Assembly (NCBI RefSeq): GCF_900111005.1
Contig: NZ_FOFV01000018.1
Location: 124,001 to 188,000 of the forward strand
Length of the DNA stretch: 64,000 nt
Source: Lentzea albida
GTDB taxonomy: Bacteria > Actinomycetota > Actinomycetes > Mycobacteriales > Pseudonocardiaceae
Direction of reading: 5' to 3'
Shown here: positions 15,520 to 23,014 of the stretch, in pieces
Layout: each line of letters starts with the position of its first letter
Position numbering within the stretch: position 1 is the stretch's first letter
Program-made: the position numbers and the translations under genes
Notes under the pieces: generated by a model
Told to the model about the DNA's origin: nothing
Seen by the model: only the letters and a program-made list of their open reading frames with translations
Database searches by the model: none

Positions 15520-15926
15520 TCGCCCCCGATCTCGTCGAGCTGGGCAGCCGCCACGAGCAGGGCAGCGGCGAGGCCGCGCGCCTCGTCGGCCGTGAAGCCA
15601 CGGCCGTCGGGGTCTTCGATGCTCAGCTTCGGCCCCTCCAGCGTTACGCCCTCGTCGCCCAAGTGCTCCAGGGCGTACAGCGAGACCGACAGCGGCGAGT
15701 CGCCCTTGAGGGTCCGCTCGTGAAAGCGCTCGAGGCCGTCACCCGGACGCATCGCGTGACTCGTGTAGTCGTGCACCTCGCCCAGCTCACACCAGGAGTG
15801 GGCGCAGGGCGCGGGGGTCTGGGTGTCCGGGGCCAAGACGGCCTCCAAGAAGCCCGGCGTCAGTTCCCCTGCGGGGACCGCCGGAGTCGCGGTACGGTGT
15901 TCGTCGTCGAACATGGACCCATCCAT
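15516..15926 (-). CDS. DUF6907-like protein, paralogue of the next gene
   Basis: A 136-residue protein built like its downstream neighbour: a Cys/His N-terminal motif (PCAHSWCELGEVHDYTSH), a beta-rich middle ('DSPLSVSLYALEHLGDEG') and a C-terminal Ala-rich helix after an 'FTADEARGLAAALLVAAAQL' segment. The first residues (MDGSM) may be a leader; an ATG five codons in is possible. The two genes overlap by 4 bases. Confidence 0.6.
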   Translation of the reverse strand: MDGSMFDDEHRTATPAVPAGELTPGFLEAVLAPDTQTPAPCAHSWCELGEVHDYTSHAMRPGDGLERFHERTLKGDSPLSVSLYALEHLGDEGVTLEGPKLSIEDPDGRGFTADEARGLAAALLVAAAQLDEIGGE

Positions 15927-16016
15927 TCGTTCGTCAGACCCGTTCCCGGTGGCAGCCGTGGAGCGGGTCGTCTTGTTTCTGGGGTGTGACCTGCGGTCAT
16001 GACGTCCTCCGCAGGA

Positions 16017-16226
16017 TCAGGCAGCCGGGTTGTCCTTCTCGTACGCCTCGCGCAGGTAAGCCGCGACGTCCTCTTCCAGGTACGCGATTCGTCGGCCAAC
16101 CTTGAACGACTTGGGGCCCCGACCAACCGATCTCATCCACCTGAGCGTCGCCTTCTCGATGCCTGTCCAGGCATGCACGTCATCGACGTAGAGCACCTTC
16201 TTCAGTGCCTCGTTGGACTTCGTCAT
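16017..16226 (-). CDS. xis: Excisionase-like helix-turn-helix protein
   Basis: A 69-residue DNA-binding protein of the AlpA/excisionase type: 'DDVHAWTGIEKATLRWMR', 'GPKSFKVGRRIAYLEEDV', 'AAYLREAYEKDN'. The ATG at 16226 is chosen because AAGGAG lies 12 bases upstream; a longer reading to 16325 would run through the promoter region. It is the first leftward gene of the switch, directly facing the repressor, the position of Cro- or Xis-type proteins. A small basic HTH of this size could either excise the prophage with the integrase or start lytic transcription. Confidence 0.7.
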   Translation of the reverse strand: MTKSNEALKKVLYVDDVHAWTGIEKATLRWMRSVGRGPKSFKVGRRIAYLEEDVAAYLREAYEKDNPAA

Positions 16227-16414
16227 GTAGTTCGTCTCCTTCTCAGTCCAGACGTCACGGGTGGAGCGACTCGCCCTCATCACCCTGTTGGCGTCATCCA
16301 CAAGGTGTTGACGCTTGACGGACAAACTGTGTGTGAGGCGTTTCTAACACGCCCCAGCACGCCAACGCAAGCGTGGTGTTGCAGTGGCATCCACAAACTG
16401 ATTACGCTCCTGCC
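16227..16414. promoter_or_regulatory. Lysogeny switch region with divergent promoters
   Basis: The 188 bases between the leftward HTH gene and the rightward repressor hold no gene. For the repressor, TTGCAG (16379-16384) and TACGCT (16403-16408) stand 18 bases apart and place the transcript start at about the GTG at 16415. An imperfect dyad GGCGT-N6-CACGCC near 16338-16354 is a possible operator. Two TTGACG-like elements (around 16305-16320) could serve rightward transcription. These are read by eye. Confidence 0.5.
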
Positions 16415-17143
16415 GTGACTAGCCAACGGCAGCCAACAGGACCCGCCTACCCCTGGGAGGCGCGCTTCGTCGCGAACATGCAGCGCCTGCGGGAGGCGCG
16501 CTCGATGACACAGACCGACCTGGCGAGAGCGCTGAAGGCGGAAGGCCTGCCGTACTACCAGCAGACGATCCAGAGGATCGAGAGTGGCGAGAGGCCCGTG
16601 CGACTGAATGAGGCGCACGTGATCGCGCGGTTCTTCGAAGTCGACATGGAGACCATGGCCGAGTCTCTATTGGCGACTGGTCACGAAGTTTTGTGGACCA
16701 TGGACCGGGTGTCTTCGTACGCCACACAGGTGGCCATGGACGCTATCGAGGCATACGAAGCCTGGCTCGAGAGGGTCGCTTCCTTCGCAGCCAGCCTAAT
16801 GGATCTGATCGATCGCGAACAGGTCAACACGTTCGCAGACCTTTCACCTGGAGGTCAGGTAGGGCTGGCTTTTTGTCGACATGTCTTGAGCAGCTCAGAA
16901 ATTCTACGCCAGGGCCACGAGTCGCTTCTCAAGACATTCGGAGATGACTCAAGCGAGACACGCGAGGACAAGTGGGAGTTCGCGCTGCCGGATGACCAAG
17001 TCCTTCACGACATTGAGGAGTACCAACGAAGGTTCGATTGCCCGGAGTTGACGGCCATGTCAAGCCGCTCCGTGGTTTCTCTGCTCGTCCACCTTCGGGT
17101 CGAACTTGACCGCGCAAGTAATTCAAGCACCGAGGCGGAGTAG
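16415..17143 (+). CDS. Phage repressor, Cro/C1-type helix-turn-helix
   Basis: A 242-residue immunity repressor candidate. Residues about 15-75 form an XRE-type HTH ('FVANMQRLREARSMTQTDLA', 'TIQRIESGERPVRLNEAHV'). The remainder is helical and acidic without a visible LexA-type protease, so induction is probably by antirepressor rather than self-cleavage, which fits the BRO/KilAC gene nearby. The GTG at 16415 (VTSQRQ) is preferred to an ATG at 16373: no ribosome site is seen and a -10-like element ends 6 bases before it, suggesting a leaderless transcript. The integrase gene follows at once. Confidence 0.75.
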   Translation: MTSQRQPTGPAYPWEARFVANMQRLREARSMTQTDLARALKAEGLPYYQQTIQRIESGERPVRLNEAHVIARFFEVDMETMAESLLATGHEVLWTMDRVSSYATQVAMDAIEAYEAWLERVASFAASLMDLIDREQVNTFADLSPGGQVGLAFCRHVLSSSEILRQGHESLLKTFGDDSSETREDKWEFALPDDQVLHDIEEYQRRFDCPELTAMSSRSVVSLLVHLRVELDRASNSSTEAE

Positions 17144-17147
17144 GACT

Positions 17148-18491
17148 TTGGGATTCACTAAAGATTTGTGGACGCAGCCAGAGAAGCCGTCAAAGGCCAT
17201 TTCCGAACGAGCTGCTGTCCGGGGTGAGATGTGCAGATGCGGCAAGCCAGCGCTGAAGGTCTGCACCATCAAGAGCGGCGAGGAGATCCCCTGGTGCGGC
17301 GAGAACGGCCGCATCCGCAACACCCGATGGGGAACTGGAAAGAGATGGCTCGCCGTATGGCTCGACCCGGAGGGGCGTGAACGGTCAAAGGCGTTCAAGA
17401 CCAAGACGCCTGCGGACTTGCACTGGGCTGCCCAGGAGACTGACGTCGAACGCGGCCAGTACCTCGACCCGAAGGCAGGGAAGGAACTGTTCTCAGATGT
17501 CGCTGAACGCTTCCTCGCGTCCCGCTCCGTCGATCCGTCGACCGCGATCAAGTACCGGGGCGTATACGAGTCGCACATTAAGCCGGTGCTCGGGCAGAGG
17601 TCCGTCAAGGCCATCCGGCCGTCTGACATCTCCGGCTTCCAGACGAAGCTCGGCGAGACCCGAGGGGCGTCCACTGTGGCGTTGGCGCGGCTCGTCGTCG
17701 TCGGGGTTCTGGACATCGCGGTCGCGGACGACTCGATCAAGAAGAACCCAGCGCTGAACAAGATCGTGCAGAGCGTCAACAACCAGAGCCGTTCCAAGAT
17801 CAGGGCCTGGGGCGACGCCACGGTGTTCGCGGTCATCGACGCGCACCCCGAGTACCTGCGAGCCATGCCAACACTGGGTGCGTCATGCGGCTTGCGGGAA
17901 GGTGAGCTCTTCGGGCTGGCGGAGGAGGACGTCGACTTCGAGGCCGGCGTGATCCATGTGCGCCGACAGATCAAGAAGCTGGGTGCAGACCACATCTTCG
18001 GCTTGCCGAAGAACGACTCGGAACGAGAGGTGCCGATGGCTGAAGGCACCGCGCAGGTCCTACGGGAGCACATGAGGAAGTACCCGCCACGACCGCTCAC
18101 CCTTCCCTGGGAGAAGCTGACCGGCAAGCCGACCACTCACAAGATCCTGTTCCGCTGGAAGGACGGCGGGCACCTCAAGGCGCGCAACTATTCGCAGTAC
18201 GTGTGGAAGCCAGCGATCGTCGCCGCGGGCGTGATCCCCAAGCCGGAGAAGGGTGCGGACGGCAAGCCGAAGTACGTCACCACGCGGAAGGAAGGCACGC
18301 ACGCGTTGAGGCACTACTACGCCAGCGTCGTTCTGCAGGACGGCGTGAACGTGCGGGAGCTAGCGGAGTACCTCGGGCATCACGATGCGGGCTACACGCT
18401 GCGCCAGTACGCGCACCTGCTGCCGGACAGCCACGACCGCGCCCGCAAGGCGATCAACGCCCGCCTGTTCCGTCCTCGGGCCGTGAGCTGA
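17148..18491 (+). CDS. int: Tyrosine-type site-specific integrase
   Basis: About 447 residues. An N-terminal cysteine-bearing part (MCRCGKPALKVC, PWCGENG) and an AP2-like arm-binding segment come first. A core-binding SAM-like domain ('TAIKYRGVYESHIKPVLGQR') follows, and then the catalytic domain. The catalytic set is complete: Arg in GASCGLREGEL, His-x-x-Arg in HALRHYYAS, His in LGHHDAG and the Tyr nucleophile in TLRQYAHLL. The TTG at 17148 follows the repressor stop by 4 bases with GGAG about 8 bases before it; another TTG at 17106 is possible. Co-transcription with the repressor is likely. The integration site is not a tRNA visible here. Confidence 0.92.
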   Translation: MGFTKDLWTQPEKPSKAISERAAVRGEMCRCGKPALKVCTIKSGEEIPWCGENGRIRNTRWGTGKRWLAVWLDPEGRERSKAFKTKTPADLHWAAQETDVERGQYLDPKAGKELFSDVAERFLASRSVDPSTAIKYRGVYESHIKPVLGQRSVKAIRPSDISGFQTKLGETRGASTVALARLVVVGVLDIAVADDSIKKNPALNKIVQSVNNQSRSKIRAWGDATVFAVIDAHPEYLRAMPTLGASCGLREGELFGLAEEDVDFEAGVIHVRRQIKKLGADHIFGLPKNDSEREVPMAEGTAQVLREHMRKYPPRPLTLPWEKLTGKPTTHKILFRWKDGGHLKARNYSQYVWKPAIVAAGVIPKPEKGADGKPKYVTTRKEGTHALRHYYASVVLQDGVNVRELAEYLGHHDAGYTLRQYAHLLPDSHDRARKAINARLFRPRAVS

Positions 18492-18597
18492 CACGCTCCG
18501 CCAGCGCCTGACGGAACAGTCACGGAACACCGGTCAGAACGATGATCAAAAGTGCGTTTGTCAGCTGACGAACCCGCGGATGGCGCTAGGCCTCTGA
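18492..18597. other. Gene-free stretch after integrase, probable attachment region
   Basis: There is no gene in this stretch. It lies between the integrase stop and the first host-like gene and should hold the right attachment site. A short palindrome GTCAGCTGAC lies near 18559-18568. No tRNA 3' end is present, and the core cannot be located without the left end of the element. Confidence 0.35.
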
Positions 18598-18807
18598 TCA
18601 GGCATCTTCTGACTCAACAGCCCGAAGCCGGTACTCGCACCCGTACTCGACCGCGTACGAGAGGTCGTAGACGTGCACGATCTTCGGCCCGCCGTGCAGG
18701 TGCACGTACGTGACCGTCTGCTTCGGGTCGTCCGGCGTGGACGGCAGCGAGTCGACCCTGCCGTCGAGGGGACCGCCGACGTACCGCACGACATAAGGCT
18801 GGGACAT
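18598..18807 (-). CDS. Small hypothetical protein
   Basis: A 69-residue protein starting MSQPYVVRYVGGPLDGRVD, with strands typical of small actinobacterial and actinophage proteins that share the 'GGPLDG' motif ('PKQTVTYVHLHGG', 'YAVEYGCEYRL'). GAGGAGG lies just before the ATG. Whether it belongs to the prophage end or to the host is unclear. Function unknown. Confidence 0.6.
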   Translation of the reverse strand: MSQPYVVRYVGGPLDGRVDSLPSTPDDPKQTVTYVHLHGGPKIVHVYDLSYAVEYGCEYRLRAVESEDA

Positions 18808-18914
18808 GACGACCTCCTCTCACGTGCAGTCTACGAGGTCGCGGAGTCGATCCGTTCCCGATACATCCGGTTGGCTCACGCCTGTACCGCTTCTGTTGCC
18901 GCTCAACGCTTGTG

Positions 18915-21338
18915 TCAGCGGTCGGGGTCGACGAACGCCACATCGCCGCGTCCCCAGCGCTCCAGCAGGTCCCGGACCGGACCCAGCTCGTCGAACTGCG
19001 CGCAGTACTCGACCAGTTGCTGGGCACGTGCGGGAGTGGGCACCGACGCCGCGGCCTCGACGATCGCGGCGAAGGCGAGCGACCCGCTGCTGTGCGACGC
19101 GGACAACCCGTGCACGTTGAGGTTGCGGCGGTCCTCGATGATCGCGGGCAGGACCGAGGCCGGGATCGGCAACACCTCCTCCCAGTGCGAGATGAGGTGC
19201 CTGAACGCCTCGTTGCCGAGCCAGCCGTCCCTCATCGACCTGGACGCCGGCCCCGGCACGTACCCGTCCACGCCCGGCAACCGCGCATAGACCAGATCCT
19301 TGACGTCGTGGGTCTCCAGGAACTCCGCCACGAGGAGGATTCCGTGCCGCATTTCGCCCAACGCCACCTCGCGTTCGAGAGCCGGCGGCCGGACCACCAT
19401 TCCGGCGCCGAGCCGGAGATCATCACCGGGCTCGGTGTGCGCGAACACCGCCTGTGCGACGGCGGCGACACTCGTGGGCTTCGCCTGGTGGACCGCCTCG
19501 AGAGCCGCGAACAGGTCGGGGTGACCGCTCCCTCCCAGCAGCCCGAAAGCATTCTCCAGCAACTCTTCTGCCGTGGCACGGCGGAGGTTGTTGTGCTCCA
19601 GGAAGGTCAGGCAGAAAATGATGATCTGGTGGTCTTCGGTCTTCTTCAGCAGCAGTCGAATGCAAGCGTCACCGCCATCCGCCCGGTACATGTCGTACAG
19701 CTGCAAGGCGATCTGCGGCACGACCAGGCTCTTGCCCGTCGTGATCATCGGCAGCACGCGCTCGACGATCTGCTCGGCCGTATCGCACGTCCGCAACACG
19801 TGACAGGCCGTGTAGTACTCCATGAACGTCCGGTGCGTGAACCCGAACCGGCGCTCCCCCTCCGCCGACGTGTCGACCTGCGTCAGCACCCACGCGCGTT
19901 CGGCGCAGTAGTCGAGGAACTCCCGCGCCTGCTGGTGGTAGGACCGCGCACCTTCTTCCTCGCGCTCGCTCAGGTGCGCGACCACCAGCCGTTCCAACGT
20001 CTTCTCGCCCTCGTCACCCCCGCCGTCGAGCGTGAAGAAGAAGTGCTGCGCCAGTTCCTGCACGAGGACCTTGGCGAGCTTCACCGAGCGGATCACCGAC
20101 GGCACCTGGCTGACGGCGTCCCACCGCACCAGCATCAGCTCGGAGCACTCGCGGTACACGTCGGCGGTGTTCTCCGGGATGTAGCCCTCGCTCTGGTAGA
20201 GCATGCACAGCAACGAAAGCATCAACGGGTTCGAGCGCAGGTCAGCCAGGTGCCCGCTGTCGCGCAGGAACGCCTCCACCCGCCCCGGCGCGTGCACGAG
20301 ACCGAACCAGGTGCGCACGTAGTGCTCGACCTGTCCGGGTTCGAAGTCGGGCAGCCGGCACACCGCGAACGTCGAGTCGAGCTTCGCCACCGGATAGCTC
20401 TCCTGGCGGCACGTCACCACGATGCGCGCCAACGGGAAGCGCGCAGCGAACGCCTCGATCGCGGCCACCGCCGAACGCCGCGACTGGATGTCGCCGACCT
20501 CGTCCAGCCCGTCGAACACGACCACGGCCTCGCCCGCGTCGAGCAGGTCCGCCACGTGCCGGCGGTCCTCCAGCCGCTGGGTCAGAGTGCGCAGCTCCCG
20601 CGCGATGATCGTGACGAAGTCCTCGGTGAGCTTCTGGTGCTGCTTGAGCTGCACCAGCAACGGCACCAGTTCCGCGCGGTGCAGGAGGCGGCGGATGAAG
20701 GTGCTCTTGCCCGCGCCGGGATTGCCCACCACCACGAACCGGCGGGCGGGCACCTCGTCCTCGCCGACCGGCCCGTCGTCGAACAGGAGCGTGCGCGGCA
20801 CGTAGATCCGGTCGACCGGGAAGCGGAAGTCCGCCTTCGAGTGCGGCATCACCATGCGGTCGTGCGCACGCGCCGTCGCCGCGCGGATCACCTCACCCGT
20901 GGCCCGGGCTTCACCACGTCGACCCGTGTCCAGGGCCAGCGCAAGGCGTTCGGCGATCGGGCGTTCCGGCCCCGTCACCTTGATCCTGATCCGGTCCCGC
21001 ACGCCCGCGGCCCGGAAAGGCGCGTTCTGCTCGATCACACCCCACAACGAGGACGCGAAGTCGGCGGACTCCGAGGTCTCGATCCGCACCGCCCGCTGGA
21101 ACTCGCGGCGGAACGCCTCGGCGAGCTCGGCCCGTTCCGCGGCCTGCTGGAACCCGCCCTGCTCGGTGTGTTCGAGCTGGCACAGCAGTTCGAGCAACGA
21201 GGCGCAGTCCGGGCCCGAGAGGTACGTGGAGATCCGGCGCCGCACGAGCGCGGACATCGGCACCGGCGAATCGCGCACCCACGAGAGAGCGGTCTCGGCC
21301 AAGCCCCCGACGACGGTCGCGATCGCGGTCACGCACAC
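18915..21338 (-). CDS. NACHT-domain NTPase, candidate anti-phage STAND protein
   Basis: About 807 residues from a GTG at 21338. A GTG at 21332 or ATG at 21257 is also possible, and no clear ribosome site separates them. Residues 1-175 are a helical N-terminal region of unknown type. The NACHT core follows: Walker A in VVGNPGAGKST (about residue 205), Walker B in AVVVFDGLDEVGD (about 280), sensor-like RIVVTCRQESYP (about 320). A winged-helix part ('FTHRTFMEYYTA') and about 300 residues of helical repeats complete the protein, the usual ligand-sensing half. Bacterial NACHT proteins are known phage-defence factors; defence here is inferred from family and from the adjoining prophage. Confidence 0.82.
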   Translation of the reverse strand: MCVTAIATVVGGLAETALSWVRDSPVPMSALVRRRISTYLSGPDCASLLELLCQLEHTEQGGFQQAAERAELAEAFRREFQRAVRIETSESADFASSLWGVIEQNAPFRAAGVRDRIRIKVTGPERPIAERLALALDTGRRGEARATGEVIRAATARAHDRMVMPHSKADFRFPVDRIYVPRTLLFDDGPVGEDEVPARRFVVVGNPGAGKSTFIRRLLHRAELVPLLVQLKQHQKLTEDFVTIIARELRTLTQRLEDRRHVADLLDAGEAVVVFDGLDEVGDIQSRRSAVAAIEAFAARFPLARIVVTCRQESYPVAKLDSTFAVCRLPDFEPGQVEHYVRTWFGLVHAPGRVEAFLRDSGHLADLRSNPLMLSLLCMLYQSEGYIPENTADVYRECSELMLVRWDAVSQVPSVIRSVKLAKVLVQELAQHFFFTLDGGGDEGEKTLERLVVAHLSEREEEGARSYHQQAREFLDYCAERAWVLTQVDTSAEGERRFGFTHRTFMEYYTACHVLRTCDTAEQIVERVLPMITTGKSLVVPQIALQLYDMYRADGGDACIRLLLKKTEDHQIIIFCLTFLEHNNLRRATAEELLENAFGLLGGSGHPDLFAALEAVHQAKPTSVAAVAQAVFAHTEPGDDLRLGAGMVVRPPALEREVALGEMRHGILLVAEFLETHDVKDLVYARLPGVDGYVPGPASRSMRDGWLGNEAFRHLISHWEEVLPIPASVLPAIIEDRRNLNVHGLSASHSSGSLAFAAIVEAAASVPTPARAQQLVEYCAQFDELGPVRDLLERWGRGDVAFVDPDR

Positions 21339-21363
21339 AAGATCGGCACCGGGCGAGCGGCCG

Positions 21364-22365
21364 TTACTCCTGCTTGCGGGCACGGGAGGGCTGCACCCGC
21401 ATCGGCTCGCCCGGCATCTTCGGGTAGTCCGGCGGGTACGGCATCTCACCGCGCGGGTCGGCCGCGTACCACTCCAGCAGCGTCTCGATCCCGAACGCCT
21501 CGGAGTCGAGCCCCGCGTGCGGGTCACCGCGCTCCCGCAGGTACTTCGGCACGGTCAGCACGTCGAAGTCGTCCGGGTCCACAGTGGACAGCTCGTCCCA
21601 CTGGACCGGGGTCGACACGGTCGCGCGGGGCGTTCCGCGCACGGACCAGGCCGAGGCGATCGTGCGGTCGCGGGCGGCCTGGTTGAAGTCGATGAAGACG
21701 CGCTCACCGCGTTCTTCCTTCCACCACGCCGAGGTGGCCAGGGACGGCGCGCGCTTCTCGACCTCGCGGGCCAGTGCGATGACGGCGTGCCGGACGTCGA
21801 CGAAGTCCCACTCCGGGCGGATGCGCACGGCCACGTGGATGCCGCGGCCGCCGGAGGTCTTGGGGTAGCCGGTCAGGCCGGCGTCGGCGAGCACCTCGCG
21901 CAGCACCGACGCCACGCGGGCGGCGTCGGAGAAGTCCGTGCCCGGCTGCGGGTCCAGGTCGATGCGCAGCTCGTCCGGGTGGTCGACGTCGGGGCGGCGG
22001 ACCGGCCACGGGTGGAAGTCGAACGTGCCGAGGTTCGCGGCCCAGACGATCACCGCCTCGGAGGTCGGGCAGATCTCGTCGGCGGGGCGGCCGGAGGGGA
22101 AGCGGACCTGCACGGTCTCCACGTACGACGGGGCGCCCTTGGGCACGCGCTTCTGGTAGAACGCTTCGCCCTCGACGCCGTCGACGTAGCGCTTCAGCAC
22201 CACGGGACGGTCCCGCAGCACCGAGAGCAGCACAGGCGCGACGGTGCGGTAGTACTCGACCACCTGCCCCTTGGTGATGCCCCGCGCGGGGAAGTACGGC
22301 TTGTCCGGGTTGGACACCCGGACGAGCTGGTCGCCCACCTCTAGCTCGATCGCCTTCGAAGCCAC
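21364..22365 (-). CDS. ligD: LigD-type primase-polymerase domain protein (NHEJ)
   Basis: A 333-residue stand-alone polymerase domain of the archaeo-eukaryotic primase superfamily, as in LigD of bacterial non-homologous end joining. Family motifs: 'VSNPDKPYFPARGITKGQVV' start, the catalytic Asp pair in ELRIDLDPQPG (about residue 135), 'KTSGGRGIHVAVRI' (about 170), and 'VFIDFNQAARDRTIASAWS' with a further acidic residue (about 225). Such proteins add ribonucleotides at broken ends. No Ku or ligase gene is next to it, which is normal in actinomycetes where the functions are split. Its stop is 26 bases before the NACHT start. Confidence 0.9.
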   Translation of the reverse strand: MASKAIELEVGDQLVRVSNPDKPYFPARGITKGQVVEYYRTVAPVLLSVLRDRPVVLKRYVDGVEGEAFYQKRVPKGAPSYVETVQVRFPSGRPADEICPTSEAVIVWAANLGTFDFHPWPVRRPDVDHPDELRIDLDPQPGTDFSDAARVASVLREVLADAGLTGYPKTSGGRGIHVAVRIRPEWDFVDVRHAVIALAREVEKRAPSLATSAWWKEERGERVFIDFNQAARDRTIASAWSVRGTPRATVSTPVQWDELSTVDPDDFDVLTVPKYLRERGDPHAGLDSEAFGIETLLEWYAADPRGEMPYPPDYPKMPGEPMRVQPSRARKQE

Positions 22366-22374
22366 GCCAGCACA

Positions 22375-22974
22375 CTAAAGGCCGCGGACGAACGCCGCGA
22401 GCGCCAGTTCGAAGCTGTCGCGGTCGAGCTCGCGGGCCACGCCCGGCAGCAGGTGCGCGCGGTCGAGGTGCGGGTAGCGGTCGACGTAGTCCGCCGGGTC
22501 CGACGAGAACCCGCTCGAGAACGAGCTCAGCGCCGAACCGAACACGATGTACATCAGGCCCGCGGCGATCATCGTGGCCTCGCGCCGCGACCAGCCGGCG
22601 TCGACCAGGGCGCCGTGCAGCAGGTCGAGGCGTTGCAGTGACTCCTCGCGCCCCGCGGGACCGTACGCGAGGAACGGCACGATGTTCGGGTGTGTCGACA
22701 GGGCCGCGCGGTACGAGCGCGCGCAGCGGATCAGGCCCTCGCGCCAGTCGACCGAGAACCCCGAGACGTCGACCGCCGACAGGATCGACTGCGCGATGTC
22801 GTTCAGCAGCTGGTCCTTGGTGCGGACGTGCCCGTACAGCGACGCGGCCTGCACGCCGAGCTCGGCGGCGAGCTTGCGCATGGACAGGCCGTCGAGGCCG
22901 TCGCGGTCGATGATGGCCAGCGCGACCGACCGGATGCGGTCGGGGCTCAGCAGGGGGGTGCTCGGCCGGGGCAT
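22375..22974 (-). CDS. TetR family regulator of the adjoining acyl-CoA operon
   Basis: A 199-residue repressor. The N-terminal HTH (IRSVALAIIDRDGLDGLSMR, KLAAELGVQAASLYGHVRTK) is typical TetR. The C-terminal ligand domain ('LIRCARSYRAALSTHPNIVP', 'ATMIAAGLMYIVFGSAL') is of the tetracycline-repressor-like C-terminal type. It is divergent from the acyl-CoA dehydrogenase gene across a 40-base region with inverted GGTTA/TAACC half-sites, so it most likely represses that operon and itself, with an acyl-CoA as a possible inducer. The inducer is inferred, not seen. Confidence 0.88.
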   Translation of the reverse strand: MPRPSTPLLSPDRIRSVALAIIDRDGLDGLSMRKLAAELGVQAASLYGHVRTKDQLLNDIAQSILSAVDVSGFSVDWREGLIRCARSYRAALSTHPNIVPFLAYGPAGREESLQRLDLLHGALVDAGWSRREATMIAAGLMYIVFGSALSSFSSGFSSDPADYVDRYPHLDRAHLLPGVARELDRDSFELALAAFVRGL

Positions 22975-22980
22975 GTGAGT

Positions 22981-23001
22981 TAACCTAACACTGTTCGGTT
23001 A
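22981..23001. promoter_or_regulatory. Putative TetR operator
   Basis: TAACC and GGTTA half-sites flank the centre of the 40-base divergent region, with nested CTAAC and GTTAG half-sites (22985-23002). The arrangement fits a TetR dimer site overlapping both promoters. Confidence 0.55.
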
Positions 23002-23014
23002 GTCGGGAGGGTTC

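Larger units (their letters stand above)
1..18500. mobile_element. Integrated Caudoviricetes prophage, right part only
   Basis: A continuous set of phage genes runs from the left edge to the integrase. A leftward late module (terminase, portal, protease, capsid, connectors, tail) is followed by a leftward early module (DNA-binding and replication-like proteins, antirepressor). A divergent lysogeny switch and a rightward tyrosine integrase close the right end. Gene order follows HK97-like siphophages. The left end, tail, lysis genes and left attachment site are outside the window. The right boundary is placed after the integrase stop at 18,491 by inference, because no duplicated att core can be seen here. 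The element appears intact: no frameshifted or broken gene was seen. Confidence 0.93.

Noticed and set aside
59..18500. Phage-like gene transfer agent instead of a prophage
   Set aside because: An integrase, C1-like repressor, antirepressor and early replication-like genes are present; these are features of a temperate phage and not of known gene transfer agents.
18912..21686. 924-codon open frame on the plus strand
   Set aside because: It is the antisense shadow of the NACHT and LigD genes. The product is Arg/His/Leu-rich low complexity, without domains, while the minus strand has complete motifs.
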